A stretch of DNA of 64,000 nucleotides from Poecilobothrus nobilitatus. Lineage: Eukaryota > Arthropoda > Insecta > Diptera > Dolichopodidae. Below, one piece after another: positions 22,793-36,105 of this stretch. The notes under the pieces are model-generated. The model saw only the letters and a program-made list of their open reading frames with translations, did not search any database and was not told the origin of the DNA. A program made the translations under genes and the position numbers. The first letter of the stretch is position 1, and every line of letters starts with the position of its first letter. The DNA is taken from positions 232,667,477 through 232,731,476 of the forward strand of contig OX352773.1 in assembly GCA_947095535.1 (NCBI GenBank), written 5' to 3'.

Positions 22793-24583
22793 CAAGGTAG
22801 AATGTAAACCAACGGTTTTTAAAAGCGCACATTTCCAAAACTCAATATCAACTTTTTAGAAGTGTGACTTGCACAAAAATTTGAAAATTTCATGTAATAA
22901 GAAAAAACTTGAAAATAGGACATTTTTGAGATTTTGAGGGGCCGTAAGTCCGGAATCCTATATAACTAAGAAAAGCTGTTAACACACGTAAAAATATATC
23001 ATTGAAGCTTTAATTTTCATGTCTTGCCGAAGAAAAAGTTTTACAGGTGCCTAAGTTACAGGTGTCTAAAAATAGCAAATTTTAAATTTTTGAGGCGTAA
23101 TAACTCTTAAAGAGGGGGCGTTACCAAAAAATTTTCTAAGGAAACTTATACTAATTCTAAAAGTTATTTCTTGTCTCAAAATTTCAGGTTCCTATCTAAA
23201 GGGGTGCCGGAGTTATGAAAAAAAAAATTTCATGCAAAATGTGGTTTTCACATAACGGTAAATTTAAATCGTAAATTACAAAATATTACATAATTTTGAT
23301 ATTGTTTTATATAGATAATAAAATTTTCGATCTTCTACCGGTTTTAGATTGCAAAACTATTACGCAAATCCCGAGATATATACATCTGAAAATGGGGCTT
23401 TTTTACAATTTTGAAGAGCTGCAGCTTTGGAACCCTTTACAACTAAAATAAACCTTTCACACACGTAAAAATATATTATTGTAGCTTTAATTTTCATGTC
23501 TTGCCGAAGAAAAAGTTTTACAGGTGTCTAAGTTACAGGTGTCTAAAAATAGCAAATTTTAAATTTTTGAGGCGTAATAACTCTTAAAGAGGGGGCGTTC
23601 CCAATAAATTTTCTGAGGAAACTTATACTAATTCTAAAAGTTCTTTCTTGTCTCAAAATTTCAGGTTCCTATCTAAAGGGGTGCCGGAGTTATGAAAAAA
23701 GAAATTTCATGCAAAATGTGGTTTTCACATAACGGTAAATTTAAATCGTAAATTACAAAATATTACATAATTTTGATATTGTTTTATATAGATAACAAAA
23801 TTTTCGATCTTCTGCCGGTTTTAGATTGCAAAACTATTACGCAGAGCCCGAGATATATACATCTGAAAATGGGGCTTTTTTACAATTTTGAAGAGCTGCA
23901 ACTTTGGAACCCTTTACAACTAAAATAAACCTTTCACACATGTAAAAATATATTATTGTAGCTTTAATTTTTACATCTTGCAGAAGTAAAATGTGTGCAG
24001 GTTCCTAAGTTACAGGTGTTTAAAAATAGCAAATTTTCAATTTTTAAGCCCTAATAGCTCATAAACAGGGGGTGGTCCGAAAAAATTTTCTGAGCAAACT
24101 TATACTAATTCTAAAAGTTCTTTCTTGCCTCAAAATTTCAAGCTTCTATCTAGAAGCGTGCCGGAGTTATGAAAGTAGAAAAATCATGCAAAATTTGGTT
24201 TTCACATAACGGTAAATTTAAATACTAAATTTAAAAAAATTGTATAATTTTGATATTAATTTACAAAGATAAAAGAAATACCTGTCGAATGACGTTTTCA
24301 GATTGAAAAAATCTTAAGCAGAACATAAAATATATGCATTTAAAAATGGGGCTTTTTCAAAGTTTGAGGGGGTGTAGCTCCGTAATGAGGGGGGCTACAT
24401 GAAAAAGTTGTTCCACAAAATTATTTTTTTTATGAGACCTACCTATGGTTAAAATTTTTTTTCTCTATCTTTAACGGTGTAGAAGTTTTGTAAACAGACG
24501 GACGGACGGACGGACGGACGGACGGACGGACAGAGTGAAACTAATAAGCACATTTTTTCAAAATTTTTTTGGAAATGTGCTAA
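22793..24583 (-). mobile_element. H1 Helentron-like element, expanded three-module copy
   Basis: Longest H1 copy (1791 bp). The 3' end is at 22793 (complement of 'caaggtagaatgtaaacc' then 'gcgcacatttcc'). The 5' end is at 24548-24583 ('agcacatttttt ... aaatgtgct'), with a (GACG)n microsatellite at about 24494-24532 on the + strand. The body has three modules at 477-bp spacing, with equivalent bases at 22988, 23465 and 23942. The first two are almost identical, so one was duplicated recently; the third is the diverged module type also found in two-module copies. No coding region: the A+T-rich clauses such as 'ggttttcacataacggtaa' recur but do not encode a stable frame. Confidence 0.88.
24494..24532. 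repeat. (GACG)n microsatellite inside H1
   Basis: Eight or so perfect GACG units on the + strand, near the 5' end of the - strand H1 element. The unit number differs between copies: fewer at 34470-34488 and intermediate at 59608-59632, consistent with slippage after insertion. Confidence 0.9.
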
Positions 24584-25030
24584 AAATGAGAAAAACCTTC
24601 CTAAATTTTGGAACATGAAACTTATTCAAAACTAACTAACTTGTCCACATAAGCTGTGCTCTATTTTTACTTTATATTAAATAAGTTAAATTTTAATATA
24701 TGATCTAATATATTAAATTAAGTGAATTACAGCGAATTCGTCTGTAGAATTAAAGGGTGCAAAAGCATTTTAATTAGGTACTAAGTGTTTATTATCTTCA
24801 GAAAGAAAAGATTTTCTATCTATAACTGACTCATTCCTTTGTTAAAAAGTGTTAGTAAGCATATAATGATTAACAAATAAATAGAACAGACTTTTCTTTT
24901 TTGAGTAAATTAAAGTTAGTTTCCCAACCTTTTATGGATATCTCATATTTAAAATATTCTTACAACTTTTTGGATTTTTGAAATGGCAAAATTAAATAAC
25001 ATTGCATGACAAAGCCATATGAAAAAAAAA

Positions 25031-25531
25031 CAAGGCAGAATGTAAACCAACGGTTTTTCAAGGAGCACATTTCCAAAAGACAATACAAATTGTGTAGAAC
25101 TATGACTTGCACCAAAACTTGAAATTTTCTTAGAAATTCCTATACTTAATAAAAAACATGTGAAAAATAAAAAACACTTTCATCAATTTTAATGGAACTC
25201 TACATAATTAACAAAAGCTATTGAAAAATTAGTTTTTGCCTTTTATTTTAAAAAAACTTATTTTTTGCTATACATATTTTAAAAAAAGGTTTTTAAAATT
25301 TGAGGGATTGTAGCTCCCTAATGGATGGAGCTACATGTAAAAGTTGTTTTACAACATTAATTTTTTTATGAGACATACCCATGCTTAAAATTTTTTTTCT
25401 CTATCTTTAACGGTGTAGAAGTTTTCTAAACAGAGGAATAGACAGACAGACAAAAAGTCGGACCGACGGACGGACGGACAGAGTGAAGCTAATAGACATA
25501 TTTTTTCAAAAATTTTTTAGAAATATTTTTA
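25031..25531 (-). mobile_element. H1 Helentron-like element, internally deleted
   Basis: The 3' end is at 25031 ('caaggcagaatgtaaacc' on the + strand). The body jumps from the first clause to the 5'-proximal clause 'gaggga..gtagctccct'. The microsatellite is at about 25455-25480. The 5' hairpin is decayed ('catattttttcaaaaattt'). Total ~500 bp, only about 450 bp from the large copy at 22793. Confidence 0.75.
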
Positions 25532-26959
25532 ACATATTTTCTTCAAGCCAATATCTTCTGAAAGAATATTTAAAATTAAGTTTTATAATTATTTATGTTA
25601 TAATTTTGATATTAGAATAGAATCTCGTGTCTCCTTATTTATTATTAAAGTTTTCATTTAAATAGACACAGTTTTTCATAAGTGTCTAGAACCTAAATCC
25701 TACGAGCTAAATGTTACCTCATCCAAAATGGAAGTAGTACGATTCATTAATACAAGGAATATCCCTTTCTTCACACTGCCTAAATTAAAGGCTACAAATA
25801 TTAAGCTAGCATCTTCTTCTAAGTACGCGGAATAAATCTGAATTTAAAACTCACCTGGAAGCCTAATATTGAATACAGAATTAAAATGAAATACATTGAA
25901 ATACATTCAGGCAAAAAATTTGCCAAAGAATAGGGTCTTAAGTCTAAACCCGACACTGTACACTATAGATGTACACGAGTACATAATATTATATAATTAG
26001 ACTTTTATCAATAATTAGATTGTAGACTATACTTTAGTAGTCTAAGTATAATTAGACTACTACTTATGTGCGGCATTTTTATTTGATAGCACGCATAAAT
26101 TAATTTTGTAATCAAAAGACTGTCAACAGAGTACAAAGAATAGCATGCCTTCGCATCAGTTATTATGAAAATTTTGTCAGGTTTGCTAAGCTTTTATTCT
26201 AGACATTCTAATAATCTCGCAACATACTTTTAATTAATTTGGAATAGAATACTTTTTATATAAAATCTAAAGGTAATAAGTAAATTATTCTTTCTTTCAG
26301 AGCTACTCAAAAATTTTAAAATATAACAAAAAAATAACCATTGTACACTTTTGGTTTCCTCTCTACACAAATTTTGAGAGTTTTGTTTAAAATTTGAAGG
26401 ATAATAAAAAATATATTTTTCCTAGATACAATTTTCAATTTATCGAATATTTTTCTAGTTAAAGATTTATGTATTCTCTCGTGGTTCACATTTTTAATAA
26501 TGATATCATTTTTATTGTATAGTATGTACATATTTGCTACATTTAATATAATATTACATTGTAATATTATTACAATCATTTTATTTTATATAAAGAAAAA
26601 GAACATTAAAAAAACAAAATAAAATTGTGATATGAATTTAATTTTCAAATTTTATAAGGACTAAAAATAAAACTTTAGAAAATGGATTTTTATAGAAAAT
26701 GAAACAAGGTAATAGATATGTATGTAAAATCATAAGGATTTTTAAAATTTTATATTCTTAAGAAAACAATAAAACAAATTCTTGAATTGTGAGTATTGGA
26801 AAAATGTTTTTACACATTGGGAGAAGTTATCTTTAGGAAGCAATTTATATAATATAGGATAATTAAAGAAAATCAATAAAACATATAAAAAACAATATTA
26901 AATCTCTGAAAGTTCTTACCGGTTTTTAGAAAGTTTAAGAATTTTTCTGTTATTGGGTG
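25532..26959. other. A+T-rich stretch, no gene recognised
   Basis: An 87-codon - strand frame at 26316-26579 has no recognisable domain and no supportive splice or start context. A short palindromic pair 'tagtctaa ... attagacta' lies near 26038-26060. Confidence 0.4.
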
Positions 26960-27185
26960 GGTGTTTTCAAATTCAGAAAATATTCAGTAGAATTTGGTTA
27001 CACAGTTCAAATATAAGATTTTTCCAATTTTGGGGTGCTGTAGTTTTCAACGTTTGGAGCACAACTATATTTTCTACTAAAAATTATTTGTATCTAAAAT
27101 TTCATATCTTCATGTCTTCATGAACGATATATCAATTTTGTAAACAGACAGGCTGAGTGAAACTAATAATAATTGCTAAGCTAAC
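26960..27185 (-). mobile_element. H1 Helentron-like relic
   Basis: Retains the 5'-proximal H1 clauses on the - strand: 'ggggtgctgtagttttcaa', 'ttttgtaaacagacagg' and 'gagtgaaactaataata'. The microsatellite is one unit and the terminal hairpin is lost into a TAA-rich tract (27180-27200). Confidence 0.5.
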
Positions 27186-28319
27186 TAATAATAATAATAA
27201 TATTAAGAATGTTCTAACAAAAACAAATATATTTTTTCAAAGTCATTAAAAGTCAAGAAAAAGTCAACAAAATGATATGGTATTGTTTGTCTTTTATAAA
27301 TGATTAAGAAATTTTAAAAAAAATTACACGTGTATCCTTTAAACTTATTTTTATTTTCTCATTTTGGAAAACACATCAGTTTATTCAATTTTCTGCTTTT
27401 TTAAATGTTGTTTTATTTTTTTATTTTAAAATTTACTTCGAATGAAACTTTGAGCAACTATACTTTTTATTTTAAATTTCATACGAAGAGCTTTATTTGG
27501 AAAAATAGCTCTTAATATTTAAAATATTAAAATGTTTTTTACGTAAACTTATGTTGTGTATTTTAGCAATAAAACTTGTATCGATTTGTGAAGCTTGAAT
27601 TACAGAATGTCACCTAATTTTAAAATAATAAGGTATGTATCTACTTATAATTAAATTTCTAATTTTCAAAAATTTTGGAATAAATGTGCTAATAAATTTG
27701 CCATTCTATTTTATTCTATAAATTTAATGTTTATAAAACTTCGAAATCCTTTAAGATAAAGTTCATTAAAAGTACAGATGATCTTTTTAATTAACTGTTA
27801 TTGAACTAAATTAGAACAATCCTTTTGAACGAATCGTAAAAAACGGAATCAACATACAGAAAAAGAAAGGTTGATTACGATTACTGTGTGACAACACCGT
27901 GACAATGCTGTGACGACGACGTGACGTGATTTATTTTTATATTTTGCGTTGCTTATGAATAATAATATTAACTCACACTGCACAACAATTACATCAAAGA
28001 TAACATATCAACACCATACTGTGATTTAAAATATAGTTCTGAACATAATTTTTTTGCCGGAAAAATGTCGGCACGTTATTGTTACCAGTATAGTTGAATA
28101 TTTTCATTAGAAATGTATATTGCGAATAAAATTGAAAATTATGTCAAAATAATGTTGCCGTTATGGGTGAATGCCAATGTGACAATAACGTGAATTTTAA
28201 ATTATTTGTAAACAATTATATGAATAAAAATTATGGTCCCATGCATGACAGTATATCATCGTCATGACACTCCTATGTACCATTCTATTGGGAAACGATC
28301 TTAATTGTTTTATTGCCAT
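27186..28319. other. A+T-rich stretch with a small GTGAC-rich segment
   Basis: Mostly featureless. Around 27884-27930 a cluster 'gtgtgacaacaccgtgac', 'aatgctgtgacgacgacg' repeats a GTGAC core. Related words in both orientations reappear near 28070-28200. This may be an old inverted-repeat element but no ends could be drawn. Confidence 0.35.
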
Positions 28320-28340
28320 ATTATTTGCCATATTTTGCAC

Positions 28341-28940
28341 ACTTATGTCATAAAATATATTTTACTTATGACATATGACATAACTACAAAAATCTAAATA
28401 TAACATACTTAAATGACATAAGTAAGAATTTAGTTTTAATTTCTTTCTAATTTTTCACATGCATGTCTTAAGACATAAGTATACGAAAAACGCAAATGAC
28501 ATAAGTATGCCTCTTCTAGACAAACTATAAAACGCTGATTTTGTACCTAGCGATGAAATCCTTCTTGATTGTTTTTTCTTAAATACATATTTCAAAAGCA
28601 AGGCCTAATAAGGATTCGAATTGGAAATAAAATCCACTAAGTCATATGCATCCTTTCTCAAAATATAGCAGTATATATAGAAAAGGTGAAAAATTTATAT
28701 TTGAAAAAGGGAAATTTGGTTACTAAATCATATATATTATAACTAGATTAAGATTTTGATTTAGGTGGCATTTTATAGTATGAGTTAGAAAATCAGGGTT
28801 AATAATTATTCACTTCTCCATCTAAATATATTTATATTGTATATCCGGCATTTAGTTTTCTTATTTATTATTTTTGATCTTAACACGTCAGTGCTGTTAT
28901 ATATCATAATTAGGAAATTATTGTATGACATAAGTACGAG
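28341..28940. repeat. Dispersed 12-mer ATGACATAAGTA cluster
   Basis: ATGACATAAGTA occurs exactly at 28413, 28496 and 28925, nearly at 28471 (agacataagta), and inverted at 28341 and 28364. A degraded form lies near 28990. The spacings are irregular, so it is not a simple tandem array. Confidence 0.6.
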
Positions 28941-29885
28941 ATTTCAAATTTTTTCATATTTATGCGATATTATATCATTAAAATTAAACGATATAAGTAC
29001 CTACGAAAAAAATGGCGAATTTTCATTCTTGAGAGTATTTATAACGTTCGAGCCTATGTCATATCGCCCACATTTTATAATGATTACCAATTGTTTTCTC
29101 GATTATCGATGTAAATGTAAATCATTTAATTTATTTTTAAATTAAATAGAATAGAATAATAAAAAGTGTTTTCTAAAAAACTTCTTAAGAAAATTATTAA
29201 TCGATTTATTTCGCATAAAAAAGTTAAAATTTTGAAATATCTCAAATAAATCTCATAAATATTCAAATTTTCAAAATTTAATGACCGTGAAAAAAGTTTG
29301 TATAATAAATAAGATCAAAAAATTTATTTCAAAGTATGTAGGTATGTTTCATGGAATAAGTATATGCTTTTTATCTATAGATATAAAAATTTTCGGTCTT
29401 CAGAGCATTAAAAGACCTAGATGCTATATTTTAGAGCACTAAAAATTTAAAAAAGTTTTGAAAAAAATCTATGGAAATTTACGAACATTTTTTCAAATTT
29501 AACAAAAAAATCAAATATTCATTTAATCAAAAATTAAAAGAAAAACTGAATCGCGACTAATAATAAATAAATAACTTAAGTATATTAGTAAAATTAAAAA
29601 TATAGTTTTAGTGTATCGGTTACGCTATGTTTCTTATGAATAAAATAAAAACCATAATTTTATCAAACTTTGTGTAATTATGTCAAAGAATTGCATAAAT
29701 TCAGCTTCTTATATGAAATGATCGCAGGCTCTTGAGATCATCAATAATATTAGAGATAATAGCTGTAACACGGGGTTATAGCGCGAGGTAACGCGGTATG
29801 GAAAATATCAGCTCAATGAATATTCGGTAAACTACGATATATTGTACATATATTCTATAAACTACGATAAATCGTTCAATTAATG
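28941..29885. other. A+T-rich stretch, no gene recognised
   Basis: A 102-codon + strand frame (28837-29145) covers the last 12-mer and shows no domain or signal. Nothing else of note before the SINE at 29886. Confidence 0.45.
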
Positions 29886-30568
29886 TTTTTTTTTTTTTTT
29901 TCCTCAGGGAGGTGGGAATCTTCCAAAGACACCAAGAATTTCCCCTTGGTAGTGTCAGATTCTTACTGACTAAACCCACCTCCCCCTTTAGCCAATATAG
30001 TGGGATGAAACCCTTATCTGCGAACGCAGTATATTGGCTAGGGAGTAGGGATAGGAAAATGGATACGGAAACATTGAATTGGGAGTGGGAGTGTAAGGAA
30101 ACAATGAATCCGCCTATTATTATTATTTTGCTAAGAGTGACTAAAGCCGTCACAACAGTTACAACATGTAGTAGTAGTATATATTGAAGGCAACCCCCAC
30201 GTTCACTGTAGCGGCTGTTATTATTGGTATTAATATTATTATTATTTTACTACAGAGTCAGCGCCATCAGTGGATTACAACGTGCAGCAGTATATAACAC
30301 CTTACTTGCATGATATAACCAAAGAGGGCTCCACTGTAGCAGCTATTATTATTATTATTATTATTATTATAATTATTGTTATTATTATTACTATTATTAT
30401 TATTATTATTAATATTATTATTGTTATTATTACTAATATTAATTATACGATATACATTATTACGATATAAAAGTACTACATATATTTTTATTTATGGCCT
30501 GACCGGGGTTTGAACCCAAGACCCTTCGATTGAAAGGTTGGCGACTTAACCACTGCGCCATGAGTCAG
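29886..30568 (-). mobile_element. tRNA-headed SINE-like retroelement S1, copy 1
   Basis: On the - strand the element starts with a tRNA-like head (complement of about 30496-30568; A box TGGCGCAGTGGTTAAG, B box GGGTTCAAACC). It has an (ATT)n tract (30340-30470), a body with a stem TAGCCAATATA/TATATTGGCTA, and ends in poly(A) (poly(T) at 29886-29901). It matches 45520-46230 in the opposite orientation over its whole length. The head does not close a standard acceptor stem, so it is not a working tRNA. Internal A and B boxes would drive RNA polymerase III transcription in a typical SINE. A conserved open frame in the body is discussed as a finding. No clear target duplication. Confidence 0.75.
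30340..30470. repeat. (ATT)n microsatellite within SINE S1
   Basis: About 130 bases of ATT units with occasional substitutions. The orthologous position in the second S1 copy (45643-45739) has the complementary TAA tract, so it is part of the element. Confidence 0.9.
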
Positions 30569-33500
30569 ATGATACAGAAAATACCAAGATATCCAAAGAA
30601 AATTGATGTCTTTAACTTTCTTGTTTAAAGAAATTAAATGTAAGGGAAAAATAATATGAACAACTCATAAAATGTATCAATATTGTGTACTTGACATATT
30701 CCTACAGATAACTTACTTGCGTTATTTTAAGACTTAAATAATGCCAGGAACACACTAATGGTTTTGATAATGTATTTCTTGTTTATTTTAACATTCTTCT
30801 TATATTTACCTTCTACTACTTCTTGCTTAAATGCTTAAAGTCATGAAATCAGAAATCATTGTATGCACGAGTATTTTATTACCATTTTTTAAGTTTTTTT
30901 TGTTCCTATCAATTTTCCATTTTTCCTTAGAAATATTTTTTCCATTTTTTTTATCTATTTATTTTACATTTTCGCTTTACTATAATATAATATGTATGTA
31001 TAAATTATATAAATATATATATATTGATATAATTTTATATATATATATATATCTTAATTTAATTCAATTTTTTATTTAAAAATTAGGGCCCGAATTATTT
31101 TAAATCTTAAATTTAAAAATTATAATAAATCTACAATTCTTATTTGGATTTTTAGAACATTATTTTTTGCTTCCATTTTAAAACGAAAAGAAAAATTTTT
31201 TTTTTTTTGCTATCTGTGAATTAGAAAATGAAGAAAAAGAACAACTGGAGGATAAAAAAAAGAATAATACATAAATATCTACTTATAAATAATTGTGATT
31301 TGTGAAAGTATTTTTGTTTATTCATGGCCACAAAACTGTAAAAAATATTAAAAAGTAAAAAAAAAAATTTAAAACAACAATATCTAAACATTCTTTCTTA
31401 AATTTTTTTCTAAACTTCCTATCTTTAGGCTAAATAAATTCAAGAAAAACAAAACAGTAAATAAACCAAAAAGTTTTTAAAGGCACACATTAACCAACAC
31501 CCTAAAATATAAAATAAAACATCATAAATTAATATTATTTTTGTATCAATATTTTATAATTTTTCTTAGAATTGTATCTGGAATGAAAATTATAGTGAAA
31601 TTAAAAAACAATATTCTATCCACTTTATGGGAACAAATTTTTCGATTAAACTAAAGCATTTTATAATATTATATAACCTTTAACAAAGATTTCAAGAAGA
31701 TTTGTGTTTAAAAGTAATAATTTTTTTAATTTTTGAAGTACCTAATATAAAAATTTGACTATCAAATGAAAAAGACAATTACAATTATTTATTTTTTTTT
31801 CATTAAAATTCGGTACATCCTCTAACTACAACGGTACATCCTCTAACTACAAATAACGGTACATCCTCTAACTACAATAATTTTAAAAAGATATTCAATT
31901 TCAGATACTAAAAATTTCATTATTGACTTTCGTGATAATTGTATAAAAAAATATTTCAAAATAATCACTAGTACAATCAAAATAGTCCAAGCATTTTGAT
32001 GAATAAGAGAGTTAGAAATTATTTATTTATTTTATTGCTTGTATTACGATAAATAATTGGGATCTTTTCATTGCGAATGTTGGCCATAAAAGAGCTCACT
32101 TAAATGAGTGTAAGGATTAATGAATTAAAGTGCAAAAATTAAAAAAGAAATTGGTTATCTTGTCTTGTATTATTTTGAGTATCTTGATTAAAAGAAACAA
32201 ATATTTTTATTAAAATAGATCGATGAGATTGATACTATTATTAAGTTTTGGACAAAGTGAACTAAACAAAAGAATTTTAACACAACACAAAATAAATTGC
32301 ATTATTTCTGAAGGTACTTAATTGTTTCAATACAAAAATTTCCGGTTTTCAGAGCACTAAAACATCTTCCAGTCTTGAAAGCACCAAAAAAATTTAAAAA
32401 TCTGTTTGAAAAACCCGTTGCAAATATAAAATTTTCTTCCAGAGATATTCTCTCCAATATTCTTCTGTTGTAAAAATGACTTGATTCCTTCTTTAACATG
32501 TACCTAAAGTATACGGAAAATTACAAGTTTATGTTAGCTATATGTATAAAATATGTAAAAAATAATAAAATTTTGCTTGCATTGATAATCTATTTGTTCA
32601 TTCTGTATTAGAGTTTGAATGAAAAAATGTTAGTTATCCTTTAAATACTCACTTCATTTTGTCAATAACATGTATACAAGTTTTTATGAAACTAGATCAT
32701 TTTTAAAGGTAAAATAGAACCAGAAAATGCCTACTTTTGAAGAATTTAGAATTAAGTATTTCAATTTAAAATAGGTAAAAAATCAAAACTTAAACCTGTC
32801 TCAAAATTAGAAGTAAGTATACTTTAAGACTTATTTCTCCAAAAAATTATAAAACGAAAAAAAAAATTAAATTAAACATAATTTCATAAAGTTAGACATA
32901 GTTAAATATAAAAACATATCGTTCAAGATAATAATACCATATCCTGTACCATATAAAATTTAATCACAAGTATAGATATATTTGTTCGAGAATTTATCTC
33001 TATTTTTTCTTCAAGTAGCTCTTTACAAAAAAATTTATTAAAATTTATCTTTAAAATTGGATAATTTTATTCAAAGAAACGTACACTTTAGCCAAACTTC
33101 CTATTTTGGTTTCTTTTTGCAAAAGAACTTTAAAAGTACAATTTTCTAAATATCACATTTCAGTAATGCTCATAGTAACCAAATCCATGTTAATTAAATT
33201 TCTTTTTATATTTTTAATGATTTCTTTAAAATTGCAATTACAAACATTTTTATATAGAAATTTGGGAAAAACTAAAGACAAAAACATTTGTGTAAATTTT
33301 TTTTCTCTCCAAAAAAAGAAAAATGGTGTTGGAAACACATTTTCTTAACAGGTAAAAGTAAAATGCAAGTAGCAGACAAAATTACAAAAACTGAAAAATG
33401 TATACATAAAAAGTTTGTTCTGGAATTTTTCATTTAGTTTTTTTTTTTGTTCTACTGCAAATTAATTAGTAAATGGTTTAATGGTTTTTTTAAGTTTTAA

Positions 33501-33889
33501 TTAAAAAAAAAAGTTAAATCATTGTATCATTAAATTTTTTTTAATGATTCTTCAGAAATATTGTGAGAAAATATTCCCTATATAACATGCAAATAAATAT
33601 TTTTGGGTAGAGAAGCTTTAGGTGTCTATCTACATAGTGGATAAAAATGGAATTGTGAATGAAAAATTGTGATAAGATGATCATTATTGTACCTAGAACA
33701 GAAAGAGATAATAATATCAATACATAGTCAGATTCTTAAATTTCTTGAAAGAATTTAAAAACTAAAATTTAAATATATTATAGAACAATGAAGATTCTCA
33801 GAGATGTAGATAATATTCTTTTCGAACCTATCACAATTTACATTTCAATATTAGTTAATGATTTATTCAACTAAACAAACATTTATACA
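30569..33889. other. A+T-rich stretch, no gene recognised
   Basis: Open frames here are low-complexity (30831-31079, 33106-33348 and others). The only structured segment noticed is the short tandem repeat at 31811-31880. Confidence 0.5.
31811..31880. repeat. Three-unit tandem repeat of 21-25 bp
   Basis: 'cggtacatcctctaactaca' begins at 31811, 31832 and 31857. The units are identical except for a variable 1-4-base A/T spacer after each. Confidence 0.95.
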
Positions 33890-34539
33890 ACTAAAACAAA
33901 CCTTTAACACACATTAAAATATATTACTCTAGCTTTAAATTTTATATCTTGCAGAAGTAAAATGTGTACAGGTTCCTAAGTTACAGGTGTTTAAAAATAG
34001 CAAATTTTCAATTTTTAAGCCCTCATATCTCATAAACAGGGGGTGGTCCAAAACCATTTTCTGAGCAAACTTATACCAATTTTAAAAGTTCTTTCTTGTC
34101 TCAAAATTTCAAGCCTCTATCTAAAAGCGTGCCGGAGTTATGAAAGTAGAAAAATCATGCAAAATTTGGTTTTCACATAACGGTAAATTTAAATACTAAA
34201 TTTAAAAAAATTGTATAATTTTGATATTAATTTACAAAGATAAAAGAAATATCTGTCGAATGACGTTTTAAGATTGAAAAAATCTTAAGCAGAACATAAG
34301 ATATATGCATTTAAAAATAGGGCTTTTTCAAAGTTTGAGGGGGTGTAGCTCCGTAATGGAAGGGGCTACATGAAAAAGTTGTTCCACAAAATTATTTTTT
34401 TTATGAGACCTACCCATGTTTAAAATTTTTTTTCTCTATCTCTAACGGTGTAGAAGTTTTGGAAACAGACGGACGGACGGACGGACATAGTGAAACTAAT
34501 AAGCACATTTTTTCAAAATTTTTTTTGGAAATGTGCTAA
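33890..34539 (-). mobile_element. H1 Helentron-like element, 3'-truncated
   Basis: Only the 5' module survives, from 'caaacctttaacacacatt' through the 'cagggggtggtccaaaac' clause to the microsatellite (about 34470-34488) and the intact 5' hairpin ending 34539. Sequence is very close to 23930-24583 and 59035-59685. The 3' terminus (low-coordinate side) is missing. Confidence 0.85.
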
Positions 34540-36105
34540 AAATAACTTCTTTATTAAAACTTTCAGATTTATTTAAAAAACTTTTTGTTTGTGTGCACAA
34601 ATTGAAAAAAAACAAAACAATTTTTTTTCTAAATACCTGATTATTACCTGAAATTTAAAATGAAAACATAATGTCAAAAATTGAAAATCTCAAAGATCCT
34701 TCAGGCCTTTTTATATTTTTACAATTTCTTTTTAAAATTTTTATTTTTACAAACATTTTTGTACGATTTCTTTTCAGTTTTGTTTTTTTTTTTTAAATTT
34801 TTAAGAATGAAGAACAAAGCTAAGAACAAAACATGTTATGTACGTTATATAATAATAAGGGCTTAAAAAAAATTTAAAACAAAAGAAAAATATTGTACTA
34901 AAAAATTGAACTTATTTATAAAAAAAAAATGTTTCCAATTTCAATAAGATTCATTTGACTATCTGTTTATGTGCTTAATCGCAACAATTAATTTATATTC
35001 TACACGTGAGTGTAGTAGGTGCATATTAGATCTGAATTAAAAAGCCGCATTGCTACATCCCTTATATAACAATCTAATCTAATCTATATATTCCACACAA
35101 CAAAAGCATTTATTGTTGTAGGGATTTATATAAAGCATCAGTCAAAGTCGAAAGTCAAGTTTGGCATCATCTTTAGAAACAGAATAGCGGCTTGGGCTTT
35201 GAATTTAAAATTCAGAATGAGGATTTTAATACAACGGTTGAAGAGTAGTATGAAACCAACCAAAATACGAAATCAAATTCTTGTGGGTTTTAAACGATTG
35301 AAGTAAAGACATTTAAAGTTTTAAACACTTCTTTAATTTATTCTATAATATTAATTCTCAATTAAATATCATTAAAAACGAAAAAAAAATCCCGGAACTA
35401 TTACATTTTCAAAAGGATAAATGAGTAACGTATGTATAATACAATTTAATTTCCTACTAAATAAAACAAACATAAGATAAAGAAACAAAAAAAAAATCAA
35501 GCCCAAACAAAACAAAACTGCTGATTCACTCAACACAGCCTTGAAATACAAAACCAAAAAAAAAAAAAAGTATTTCCGTTTTCCATTCAGATAGAAATGA
35601 TACATCATATCCTTACAGAAAAATAACACTTAATATCATTAAAAGCCAGTCATTCAGATTATTTATTTTGTCAGTCTGAATTTCTTAATACAGTTATGGA
35701 ATAATGAATGTAAATCTAAACGGAATGAATATTACGTTGATAAAACTTTCTATATTGAATAAAATATAGACTAAAAGTTAAACGTAATGTATTGCAACCT
35801 TTTATGTGACATTTATGTGACATTGCTCCCAATTATATAACATATAATTTTCCGTGCGGTTTTTTTTACATTTTTATCGTCTATTTAGGCTATGTCCATA
35901 TATTTGATATCACCATGTAATGGCAGAATTTTTATTCGCCTCGTTACATCCATTTTGAGCTTAACATAAGAATCACTTTTTATATTCTTTTTATTTTTGA
36001 AAAAGCTAATATAAATCATAATTTCAAACAGACTTTTAAACTTCTTTTACTAATTAAATTATTCTTAATTTTTAGTACATCCAAAAATTTGTGTGTTATC
36101 CTTGT
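34540..36105. other. A+T-rich stretch, no gene recognised
   Basis: Contains the - strand low-complexity frame 35372-35629 and a segment at about 35000-35330 with slightly higher G+C, but no start, splice pair or domain that I can support. Confidence 0.45.

Noticed and set aside
26316..26579. 87-codon minus-strand open frame
   Set aside because: No domain, no supportive boundaries and composition close to background.
29776..30187. Two overlapping open frames in S1 as host genes
   Set aside because: They are contained in a repeated retroelement; the shared frame is reported as a finding, not as a gene.
30496..30568. Possible functional tRNA gene (A and B boxes present)
   Set aside because: The seven bases expected to form the acceptor stem do not pair, and the sequence is the head of a poly(A)-tailed element found again at 45520, so it is a SINE head.
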